This document shows, one piece after another, positions 29,537 through 36,422 of a DNA stretch of 36,422 bases. The translations under genes and the position numbers were made by a program. The DNA comes from Lysobacterales bacterium (GTDB taxonomy: Bacteria; Pseudomonadota; Gammaproteobacteria; Xanthomonadales; SZUA-5): contig JABAQR010000072.1 of the NCBI GenBank assembly GCA_019187485.1, forward strand, positions 1 to 36,422. The letters are read 5' to 3'. The notes under the pieces were generated by a model, which did not search any database, was not told the origin of the DNA, and was given only the letters and a program-made list of their open reading frames with translations. Each line of letters begins with the position of its first letter. Positions within the stretch are counted from its first letter, which is position 1.

Positions 29537-31567
29537 TCAGCCCACGCGATTCGGGTGATCCGCCGGGGGCAGTGGCCCGATGCGAAAAGCCAGCACGCAG
29601 ATGTCATCGCGCTGCGCCACACCGCCCTGGTACGCCTCCAGTTGCGCTTCCAGCGCTTGCCCGAATTCGGCGAGCGGCGAGCTCGCGTACTGCTGCAACA
29701 AGGCCTGCACGCGCGCACGGCCGAAACCGAGCGCATCGCGCTCGCCGTTCTGGTCGAGCAGGCCATCGCTGGTGAGCAGATAGGTGACGGCGGGATCGAG
29801 GTCAACGCCGACGTTCTCGAACTCGCCGGGCACGCGGTCGGCCAGGGCGCGGCGTGCGCCCGGCAGGCGCGTCGCGCCCTGCGCGCCCGCGATCAGCAAT
29901 TCCACCTTGGCGCCCGCGAAATGCAGTCGCGAGGCATCGGTGTCGACGTAGGCCAGACCCACGTCCATCGAGGTGGCGGTACCGCGGACGCGATCACCGA
30001 CGTGCAGCAGCGCGCGCAGCGCGCGATCGGCCACGCGCAGGATGCCGGCGGGATCGGCCGCACCGACCTCGGCAATGGCGCGATCCAGCGCCGCGTTGCC
30101 GAGCATGGTCATCAATGCGCCCGGAACGCCGTGGCCGGCGCAATCGACGACGCCGATCAGGAATCCGCGGTCGGTCGTGTGGAACAGGTAGAAATCACCG
30201 CCGACCACGTCCCGCGGTCGCCACAACAGGTAGTGACGACCGCCGAGCGCGCGCGCGAGCGCCTGCACCGGCAGCATCGCCTGCTGGATGCGGCTGGCAT
30301 AGGCGATCGAGTCGGCGATCTTGGCATTGGCCTGCGCCATCGTGGTGTTGGCGGCGACCAGTTCGGCGGTGCGCTCGCGCACCGTCGATTCCAGTTCCTC
30401 GGTGTGCCGGCGAACTTTGTCGACCATCGCCGCGAAGGCCACGCCGAGCTCGCCGATCTCGTCGCCGCCGCTGGCCTGCAAGCTCAGCGCGTAGTTGCCG
30501 GCGGCGATCGTCTGCGCGGAATTCTTGAGCGCGATCAGCGGCGCAACCACCAGGTGGTTGACCACCCAGGCGATCAGCAGCGCCGCGATCAGGAACAGGG
30601 CGCCGGCCGCCAGCGCGAATTGCCAGAGCTGCCGACCATCCAGCACCTGGGCGGTACCGAGATCGACGATGCTGAGCACGAACCATTGCAGGTCCGGGAT
30701 GTAGCTGGCCGCGAACAGCACCTGCCGGCCCTGTACCGTGAGTTTGATTGGGACCGCACCGCCTGGATGCGCCTGCGCCTGCGCCAGCGCTTTGCGCGCA
30801 CTGTCCGCGCTCTCGCCGGCGTCCACCAACGCCCACAGTTGGTGCTCCGGTGGGACGCTGCGGGTGGCCGCCTGATTGGAGATCCGCGCACGATCAGGGT
30901 GCGCCAGGATCGCGCCTTCGGCATTGACGATGACCGGCGTCACGCCGGCCTGGGTATCCGCGATGAAGGCATCCAGAAAGCGGGTCAGTTCCAGGCCGGT
31001 ACCGACCAGCCCGAGGCGCTGCTCGCCGGCGCGCATCAGCACGTTGATCCAGACGCTGGATACGTGCAGTTCGGTGTCGTAACTGACGTTGGTGTCGTAA
31101 GCGGTGGACATCGCCAGCACGCTCGGAAACCAGGCGTCGTCCGGCTTGTGCTCCGGATCCAGGGTGTAGTTGGGCCGGTCGCTGAAGGGCGCGCGCGGCG
31201 AGTTGAAGTAGTAGTTGTGCGATAGCGCCGAGATCACGAAGGCGGCGCGGCTCTCGAAAGCGGCCCGGTAGCCTTCCACCTCGCGCATCGCACTGGCGCG
31301 CTTCTCCGGATTCTGCTCGTCCAGCAGCCACTGGCGGATCGGTTCGGAATCGGCCATGCGCAGGGCCAGCGCCAGATCGCGCGTCAACGGCGCGGTGATG
31401 CGCGCCTGCTTCAGCAGGGTCAGATCGCGGGTGTAGGCAACCCCCAGCTCTTCGCGGATATGGTCGACCGCACGCGCGGCGAACAGCGCCGCCAGCGACA
31501 GCGCCGCCAGTGCGACCAGCACCAGCGCCGCCACGAACTTGCCGCGCAGGCCGAACCGGAAGTTCAT
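29537..31567 (-). CDS. siaA: SiaA-type membrane sensor PP2C phosphatase
   Basis: A 676-residue protein: TM1 (about 9-31), a periplasmic dCache-like sensor (32-312), TM2 (315-338), HAMP (about 336-390), a short coiled coil, and a PPM/PP2C-type phosphatase (440-664). Metal-binding motifs are present: DVVGGD (453-458), DCAGHG (475-480), TSDG (599-602) and RDD (653-655). It should dephosphorylate SiaC in response to an extracellular signal. The start overlaps the stop of the upstream outer-membrane protein gene (ATGA), so the two are translationally coupled. Confidence 0.92.
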   Translation of the reverse strand: MNFRFGLRGKFVAALVLVALAALSLAALFAARAVDHIREELGVAYTRDLTLLKQARITAPLTRDLALALRMADSEPIRQWLLDEQNPEKRASAMREVEGYRAAFESRAAFVISALSHNYYFNSPRAPFSDRPNYTLDPEHKPDDAWFPSVLAMSTAYDTNVSYDTELHVSSVWINVLMRAGEQRLGLVGTGLELTRFLDAFIADTQAGVTPVIVNAEGAILAHPDRARISNQAATRSVPPEHQLWALVDAGESADSARKALAQAQAHPGGAVPIKLTVQGRQVLFAASYIPDLQWFVLSIVDLGTAQVLDGRQLWQFALAAGALFLIAALLIAWVVNHLVVAPLIALKNSAQTIAAGNYALSLQASGGDEIGELGVAFAAMVDKVRRHTEELESTVRERTAELVAANTTMAQANAKIADSIAYASRIQQAMLPVQALARALGGRHYLLWRPRDVVGGDFYLFHTTDRGFLIGVVDCAGHGVPGALMTMLGNAALDRAIAEVGAADPAGILRVADRALRALLHVGDRVRGTATSMDVGLAYVDTDASRLHFAGAKVELLIAGAQGATRLPGARRALADRVPGEFENVGVDLDPAVTYLLTSDGLLDQNGERDALGFGRARVQALLQQYASSPLAEFGQALEAQLEAYQGGVAQRDDICVLAFRIGPLPPADHPNRVG

Positions 31568-32280
31568 GGCAGCCACTTCAGCATCAGTTGCGGCGCGCTG
31601 GCAGCGACGCTGCGGTTGTGGTGGTAGTACCACTCGATTCCGACCTGCCAGTGGTCACCGAAGCGACGCAGCAGCCGCGGCTGGAAGACCACGTCGGTGC
31701 CATCGGCATCGCTGCCGGCGACGTCCAGGAAGCCCTCGGTCAGCCAGGCGGCACCCACCGGGGCCAGCCAGAAAGCGGTCAGCTGCGCGGTCGGGGAGTT
31801 GAAGTTGTCGTCGCGTGCGTAGAGGTTCACGCCCAGCGAGTCGAATCCGGCGATCCGGAGGTCCGCCCCCACGCCGAGCAGCAGCGCCCGGAATCCGCTG
31901 TCGCTCAGGTTGACCTGCGCCGCGAGGAACAGGTCGCGAATCACCGCGGTGTCGCTGCGCCGCCAAACGCCGAGGTGGCCCAGACTCAGACGCGGCTGCC
32001 ACTCCGCGTAGCTCTGATACGAATGCCCGCGGCGCGCGCCGCCGAAATCGCGCAGGGCACCGAAGTTGATGTCGACGAAAGCAAAACTGTCGCCCCAGGC
32101 GCGCACGTCCAGGCGTTCGGCGCTCAGCGTCAGCAAATCGCCCGAGCGCGTCGAGGCGCCGGTCAGGCGATCATCGAAACCGCTGCCGGCAAGCAGTTGC
32201 AGATTGCTGCTGCTGAAGCTCTGCGCACGCAGGCAGGGCGCGCAGGCGACGAATACGGCGATGCACAGGAGGGCGCGCAT
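31564..32280 (-). CDS. Tsx/DUF5020-like outer-membrane protein
   Basis: A 238-residue protein with a signal peptide (MRALLCIAVFVACAPCLRAQS) and an amphipathic beta-strand pattern across the mature part, with many aromatic strand ends (SYQSYAEWQPRLSL, VGIEWYYHHN). It resembles nucleoside-channel (Tsx) and DUF5020 proteins. It is the first gene of the sia operon and overlaps siaA by four bases. It may supply the ligand that SiaA senses, or report on it; this is inference. It is divergent to the ketoreductase gene, with 111 bp between. Confidence 0.7.
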   Translation of the reverse strand: MRALLCIAVFVACAPCLRAQSFSSSNLQLLAGSGFDDRLTGASTRSGDLLTLSAERLDVRAWGDSFAFVDINFGALRDFGGARRGHSYQSYAEWQPRLSLGHLGVWRRSDTAVIRDLFLAAQVNLSDSGFRALLLGVGADLRIAGFDSLGVNLYARDDNFNSPTAQLTAFWLAPVGAAWLTEGFLDVAGSDADGTDVVFQPRLLRRFGDHWQVGIEWYYHHNRSVAASAPQLMLKWLP

Positions 32281-32391
32281 GCACGATCCCGGGACGGCAA
32301 AGCCCAAAGATGACAGATCGGGGCCAGCAATGCCGCAGGCTGGCACAATGCCTTGGTGAATAATCGCACCACCGCGACTCGCGAATCCTGC
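32281..32391. promoter_or_regulatory. Divergent promoter region between sia operon and second APE block
   Basis: A 111-bp gap between the outer-membrane protein start (minus) and the ketoreductase start (plus). It should carry the promoter of the sia operon and a promoter for the second APE block, which cannot be read from the first block without crossing the opposed sia genes. No consensus boxes or operator are clear. Confidence 0.45.
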
Positions 32392-33120
32392 ATGCGCCTC
32401 AGCGTCCTCGTCACCGGTTCCTCGCGCGGCATCGGCCGTGCCATCGCCTTGCGACTGGCCCGCGATGGCTACGATCCGGTACTGCACTGTCGTGCGCGCG
32501 TCGACGAGGCGGCCACGGTGGCGGCCGAAATCGCCGCCCTCGGCGGTCATGGCCGAATCCTGATCTTCGACGTCGCCGATCGCGCCGCTGCGGCGCACGC
32601 GCTGCTGGCCGACGTCGAGGCGCACGGCTGCTACTACGGCGTGGTCTGCAATGCCGGCATCGCCCGCGACAACGCCTTTCCGGCGATGCCGGGCGCGGAC
32701 TGGGACGCGGTGATCCACACCAACCTCGACGGCTTCTACAACGTGCTGCACCCGCTGGTGATGCCGCTGGTGCGCCGGCGCGCGCCGGGCAGGATCGTCA
32801 CCCTGGCCTCGGTCTCGGGGCAGATGGGTAACCGCGGCCAGGTCAACTACAGCGCCGCCAAGGCCGGCATCATCGGCGCCACCAAGGCGCTCGCGGTGGA
32901 ACTGGCCAAGCGCCAGATCACCGTCAACTGCGTCGCACCCGGACTGATCGAGACCGAGATGATGTCGCCCGAAGTGCTCGAGCACGCGCTGCCGCTGATC
33001 CCGGCGCAGCGTCCCGGCAAGGCCGAGGAGGTCGCCGCCACCGTGAGTTTCCTGCTCTCGGCCGATGCGGCATACATCACCCGTCAGGTCATCGGAGTCA
33101 ACGGCGGGATGTACGCATGA
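32392..33120 (+). CDS. apeQ: 3-oxoacyl-ACP reductase, APE cluster
   Basis: A 242-residue short-chain dehydrogenase of the FabG type. NADPH-binding TGSSRGIG (8-15), CNAGIARD, and catalytic N111, S140, Y153 and K157 (YSAAK) are all present. It reduces the beta-keto group after each condensation. I chose the ATG at 32392, where the protein begins MRLSVLVTGS like other FabG proteins. An in-frame GTG at 32356 and TTG at 32353 are possible but add a non-family extension. The stop overlaps the next start as ATGA. Confidence 0.92.
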   Translation: MRLSVLVTGSSRGIGRAIALRLARDGYDPVLHCRARVDEAATVAAEIAALGGHGRILIFDVADRAAAAHALLADVEAHGCYYGVVCNAGIARDNAFPAMPGADWDAVIHTNLDGFYNVLHPLVMPLVRRRAPGRIVTLASVSGQMGNRGQVNYSAAKAGIIGATKALAVELAKRQITVNCVAPGLIETEMMSPEVLEHALPLIPAQRPGKAEEVAATVSFLLSADAAYITRQVIGVNGGMYA

Positions 33121-34340
33121 AGCGCGTGGTGATCACCGGCATCGGCGCGCTCTCGCCGTTGGGGAACGACTGGGACACGGTGGCGGCGCGGCTGCGCTCG
33201 GTGCGCAACGCGGTCGCGCGGGTGCCCGACTGGGAGCCCTACGAGGGCCTCAACACCAAGCTCGGCGCCGCCGCGGCGGATTTCGAACTGCCCGCGCACT
33301 ACAACCGCAAGACCACCCGCGCGATGGGCCGCGTCGCGCTGCTGGCCACGCGCAGCGCCGAGATCGCGCTGGAGGACGCCGGCCTGCTCGGCGATCCGCT
33401 GCTGAAAAGCGGCCGCGTCGGCATCAGCTACGGCTCCTCGGCCGGTTCGCCGAAGGCCATCGGCGACTTCGGCCGCATGCTCCAGAGGAAGTCCACCGAG
33501 GGCATCAACGCCACCACCTACATCCGCATGATGAGCCACACCACGGTGGCCAACATCAGCGTGTTCTTCGGCATCTGCGGCCGCGTGATCACCACCTCCA
33601 GCGCCTGCACCTCGTCCAGCCAGGGCATCGGCTACGCCTACGAGGCGATCAAGTCCGGCAAGCAGATCGCGATGGTCGCCGGCGGCGCCGAGGAACTCGA
33701 CCCCACCGCCGCCGCGGTCTTCGACACCCTGTTCGCGACCAGCACGCGCAACGACACGCCCGAAGCCACGCCGCGACCCTTCGACGCCGAGCGCGACGGC
33801 CTGGTGCTCGGCGAGGGCGGCTGCACCTTCGTGCTCGAAGAGCGCGAACACGCGCTCGCACGCGGTGCGAAGATCTACGCCGAGATCATCGGCTACGGCA
33901 CCAACTGCGACGGCCTGCACGTCACCCAGCCGAACCCGGAGACCATGCAGGTGGCGATGCGACTGGCGCTCGAGGACGCCGCGCTGGCCCCCGAGGCGAT
34001 CGGCTACGTCAACGCCCACGGCACCGCCACCGACCACGGCGACGTCGCCGAATCGCAGGCCACCGCCGACCTCTTCGGCGCGCGCATGCCGATCAGCTCG
34101 CTGAAGAGCTACATGGGCCACACCCTCGGCGCCTGCGGCTCGCTGGAGGCCTGGATGACCGTGATGATGATGCGCGAAGGCTGGTTCGCGCCGACCGCAA
34201 ACCTGCGCACCATCGACCCGCGCTGCGCCGAACTCGACTACATTCGCGACGCCCCACGCGCGCTCGACACCGAATACGCGATGAGCAACAACTTCGCCTT
34301 CGGCGGCATCAACACCTCGCTGGTATTCCGGCGGGTGTGA
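33117..34340 (+). CDS. apeR: Beta-ketoacyl-ACP synthase (second), APE cluster
   Basis: A 407-residue FabF-like condensing enzyme with C164 in SACTSSSQG, H301 in NAHGTATDHGD, K330 in SLKSYMGH and H335, plus NNFAFGGINTS at the end. It is distinct from the ketosynthase at 26083 (different active-site context). In characterised APE systems a homodimeric ketosynthase of this type acts beside the KS/CLF pair. It is coupled to the ketoreductase by a four-base overlap. Confidence 0.92.
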   Translation: MKRVVITGIGALSPLGNDWDTVAARLRSVRNAVARVPDWEPYEGLNTKLGAAAADFELPAHYNRKTTRAMGRVALLATRSAEIALEDAGLLGDPLLKSGRVGISYGSSAGSPKAIGDFGRMLQRKSTEGINATTYIRMMSHTTVANISVFFGICGRVITTSSACTSSSQGIGYAYEAIKSGKQIAMVAGGAEELDPTAAAVFDTLFATSTRNDTPEATPRPFDAERDGLVLGEGGCTFVLEEREHALARGAKIYAEIIGYGTNCDGLHVTQPNPETMQVAMRLALEDAALAPEAIGYVNAHGTATDHGDVAESQATADLFGARMPISSLKSYMGHTLGACGSLEAWMTVMMMREGWFAPTANLRTIDPRCAELDYIRDAPRALDTEYAMSNNFAFGGINTSLVFRRV

Positions 34341-34479
34341 ACGCCGGCGCGCGACCCGCGCGGCAATCCGGACGCACGCCTGCCGTGGAGGACCGGGTTG
34401 GCGTCGGCAGGAGCCACGAACTTGCCACCCCACATCCCCTGCGGCACCATCGCCGCCAACCTCGTCCACGGAGTTCCCC

Positions 34480-34911
34480 ATGCGCCTGAAGACCCTGCTC
34501 CTCGGCACCACACTCGCCCTGCTCGCCGGCGTCGCCGATGCCCGCGACACCCGTCTGAAACTCTCGATCGCCGAAGCCATCGAGCAAGGTCGCTCGGAGG
34601 GCATCATCAGTGATGATGTCGCCTTCCACTTCGGCAAGGGCCGGCGTGGCGGCTACGGCAAGAAGCTCGGCTCCGACATCGCCAATCGCAAGACCAACGC
34701 GGTCAACAAGACCGACAAGGAAGCCTGCAACTGGGTGTTCCTGAGCGCGCTGAAAGCGCTGCAGGACAAGGCCCGCGACCTCGATGCGAAGGCGGTGGTC
34801 GAGATTGTCAGCTACTACAAGAAAAAAGAGTTCTCGAGCACGACCGAGTACGAATGTGCGGTCGGCAACATCATCGCCGGCGTTGCCCTGAAGGGCAGTT
34901 ACGCGCGGTGA
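34480..34911 (+). CDS. Small periplasmic APE-cluster protein, RcsF/YbjQ-like fold
   Basis: A 143-residue protein with a signal peptide (about 1-21). The C-terminal half (LDAKAVVEIVSYYKKKEFSSTTEYECAVGNIIAGVALKG region) resembles the small alpha/beta domain of RcsF/YbjQ-type proteins. Two cysteines, C83 and C126, could form a disulfide. Homologues at the end of APE clusters are often misnamed as excinuclease subunits; nothing here supports nuclease function. It starts 139 bp after the second ketosynthase, and a CRISPR array begins 6 bp after its stop. Role unknown, possibly envelope sensing. Confidence 0.75.
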   Translation: MRLKTLLLGTTLALLAGVADARDTRLKLSIAEAIEQGRSEGIISDDVAFHFGKGRRGGYGKKLGSDIANRKTNAVNKTDKEACNWVFLSALKALQDKARDLDAKAVVEIVSYYKKKEFSSTTEYECAVGNIIAGVALKGSYAR

Positions 34912-34917
34912 GTTTGC

Positions 34918-36301
34918 ATTTCAATCCACGCCCGCCTCACGTGAGGCGGGCGACAGGGCGCCGATCAGGCCCGCTGGTGGGGCCAGACCGTTTCAATCCG
35001 CGCCCGCCTCACGTGAGGCGGGCGACCAGCCGCACCTGGTCGGCGCTCTCGGTCTCGCCGTTTCAATCCGCGCCCGCCTCACGTGAGGCGGGCGACACGT
35101 CCAACGCCACAAGGACAACACCCTGCACATGTTTCAATCCGCGCCCGCCTCACGTGAGGCGGGCGACAGTAGTGCTTCGGGTTCGGGCTTGAACTGAACC
35201 CGTTTCAATCCGCGCCCGCCTCACGTGAGGCGGGCGACAGCCGCGCACCTTGTCGCTGAACCAGTCGCGCGTGTTTCAATCCGCGCCCGCCTCACGTGAG
35301 GCGGGCGACCCTGCAGGCCGTGCCGGCGGCCCGCCACTGCACCGTTTCAATCCGCGCCCGCCTCACGTGAGGCGGGCGACGGGGAGCGCGGTATGTCCGA
35401 CATCCTGATCGCAGTTTCAATCCGCGCCCGCCTCACGTGAGGCGGGCGACAGCCGCGGACCTTGTCGCTTAGCCAGTCGCCCGTGTTTCAATCCGCGCCC
35501 GCCTCACGTGAGGCGGGCGACGCGATGCCAACCCGAGCTTTGAGGCCAAGGCCCTGTTTCAATCCGCGCCCGCCTCACGTGAGGCGGGCGACCGTCGGCC
35601 AGCACCTTGCGGCCCTTGCTCTGGCCGTTTCAATCCGCGCCCGCCTCACGTGAGGCGGGCGACGCCACATCGGCACCGTGCGATCCAGGAGAGCCATGTT
35701 TCAATCCGCGCCCGCCTCACGTGAGGCGGGCGACGCCGTGTTCGGCGACGGTTTCGAGGCGCCAGCATGTTTCAATCCGCGCCCGCCTCACGTGAGGCGG
35801 GCGACACGACCTGATTGCTGGTGCCGATGCGCTCCATCTTGTTTCAATCCGCGCCCGCCTCACGTGAGGCGGGCGACCCCGAGCTCGGCCACCGTGACGC
35901 TGTCCGGAAGGTTTCAATCCGCGCCCGCCTCACGTGAGGCGGGCGACGCTCCAGGTCACCGCCGACAGCGCCGCAGAGGCGTTTCAATCCGCGCCCGCCT
36001 CACGTGAGGCGGGCGACGGTCGATCAGCCCGATCAACCCCAGCGCATCGAGGTTTCAATCCGCGCCCGCCTCACGTGAGGCGGGCGACGTCAAGGCAAAG
36101 TCTGTCACCCTGCCGCACACGAAGTTTCAATCCGCGCCCGCCTCACGTGAGGCGGGCGACGCTTCAATGCCTGGGCAGCTCTCGACATTTGGTCGTTTCA
36201 ATCCGCGCCCGCCTCACGTGAGGCGGGCGACCCCGAGCACTGGGCCGCCCAAGACTGTTGCCACGTTTCAATCCGCGCCCGCCTCACGTGAGGCGGGTGT
36301 C
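34918..36301 (-). CRISPR. CRISPR array, 20 repeats and 19 spacers
   Basis: The repeat is 37 bp, begins GTTTCAATCCGCGCC on the plus strand and ends GAGGCGGGCGAC, with a 24-bp perfect palindrome centred on CACGTG. Repeats 2-19 are identical. Spacers are 33-35 bp. The leftmost repeat (34918-34954) differs at bases 1 and 11 (G to A each). The rightmost (36265-36301) matches for 33 bases and then ends TGTC. The reverse complement ends ATTGAAAC, a common crRNA 5' handle, so transcription is probably on the minus strand with the leader to the right; this strand call is inference. No cas gene lies in the window, so the subtype is open. The array starts 6 bp after the last APE gene. Confidence 0.97.
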
Positions 36302-36422
36302 ACCGACCGGGTCAATGGAGCCACCGATGATCGCCGTAATGGAGCCACTTGCAGGCCCCTCAAAACGGGTCTCGAACGGGGTCGGATTTCAGGGCTTTTT
36401 GGGCTTGTTGGCAACCGTTGTT
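36298..36422. mobile_element. Possible insertion-sequence end (IS21-like)
   Basis: The last CRISPR repeat breaks off after base 36297 and sequence beginning TGTCACC follows. Two direct copies of AATGGAGCCAC, at 36314-36324 and 36338-36348, are spaced 24 bp apart. IS21-family elements begin with TG and carry short direct repeats in their ends. No transposase is visible before the window ends, so this is tentative; the stretch could instead be leader sequence. Confidence 0.35.

Noticed and set aside
32341..32356. TGGCAC followed by TTGG upstream of apeQ, resembling a sigma-54 promoter
   Set aside because: The spacing and the -12 part (TTGG not TTGC) do not fit the consensus.
34480..34911. Annotation of the last APE-cluster gene as excinuclease subunit
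   Set aside because: The protein is small, secreted and has no nucleotide-binding motif; the name is a carried-over database error for this family.
34918..36301. Short open frames with repeated FQSAPASREAGD or FNPRPPHVRRAT peptides
   Set aside because: These are translations of the CRISPR repeat in different frames, not genes.
34912..36422. cas genes or a definite CRISPR subtype
   Set aside because: No cas gene is visible within the window. The repeat ending ATTGAAAC on the minus strand is shared by several type I and III systems and does not decide the subtype.

Overview
The window is GC-rich DNA, about two thirds G+C by eye, with long spurious open frames opposite most real genes. Its gene content points to a gammaproteobacterium of the Xanthomonadales type (Rhodanobacteraceae/Lysobacter-like). 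The pointers are a large aryl polyene (APE, xanthomonadin-like) pigment cluster, a secreted protein ending in the FRNGFE-type tail that I associate with that order, and abundant hairpin-forming intercistronic repeats. The taxonomic call is an inference, since no rRNA or tRNA gene is present.

Layout. (1) 1-2000, minus strand: the start of an HlyD-type efflux adaptor, a small membrane protein, and a secreted class C beta-lactamase-fold hydrolase. (2) 2069-4616, plus strand: a LemA protein and an M48 membrane metalloprotease. (3) 5007-11074, minus strand: three tightly linked secreted proteins, each with a cohesin-like domain. The first and largest also has a PA14-like module, a fibronectin type III domain and a C-terminal type I dockerin. 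(4) 11485-34911: the APE cluster. A divergent O-methyltransferase faces a long plus-strand operon encoding a ketosynthase-like/CLF protein, an acyltransferase, two ACPs, a membrane protein, a fused AMP-ligase/dehydratase, a glycosyltransferase, an LpxL-like acyltransferase, an aromatic amino acid ammonia lyase, a thioesterase, a LolA-like carrier, an MMPL exporter, a halogenase-like flavoprotein, a DUF3261 lipoprotein, a ketosynthase and a dehydratase. A second block has the ketoreductase, a second ketosynthase and a small periplasmic protein. (5) 27700-32280, minus strand, between the two APE blocks: a complete siaABCD-type threonine-phosphorylation/c-di-GMP module plus a Tsx-like outer-membrane protein. 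(6) 34918-36301: a CRISPR array of 20 repeats and 19 spacers, with no cas genes in the window. Its last repeat is cut short at a junction that looks like the end of an insertion sequence.

How the parts work together. The ammonia lyase probably makes a cinnamate-type starter. The ligase domain loads it on an ACP. Two ketosynthases, one ketoreductase and a split dehydratase extend it to a polyene. The methyltransferase and the halogenase-like enzyme may decorate the aryl head. The acyltransferases, glycosyltransferase, LolA-like carrier and MMPL protein place it in the outer membrane. The embedded Sia module suggests that pigment and biofilm/aggregation decisions share a locus, and perhaps a signal.

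The most unusual structural signal is a set of palindromic repeat elements inserted between genes of an operon that otherwise uses 1-14 bp stop/start overlaps. Several have been absorbed into coding sequence, giving the C-terminus of the CLF-like protein, the signal peptide of the LolA-like protein and the tail of the MMPL exporter. In the CRISPR array, two spacers target variants of one coding site, and one spacer resembles the host's own secreted-protein C-terminal motif.
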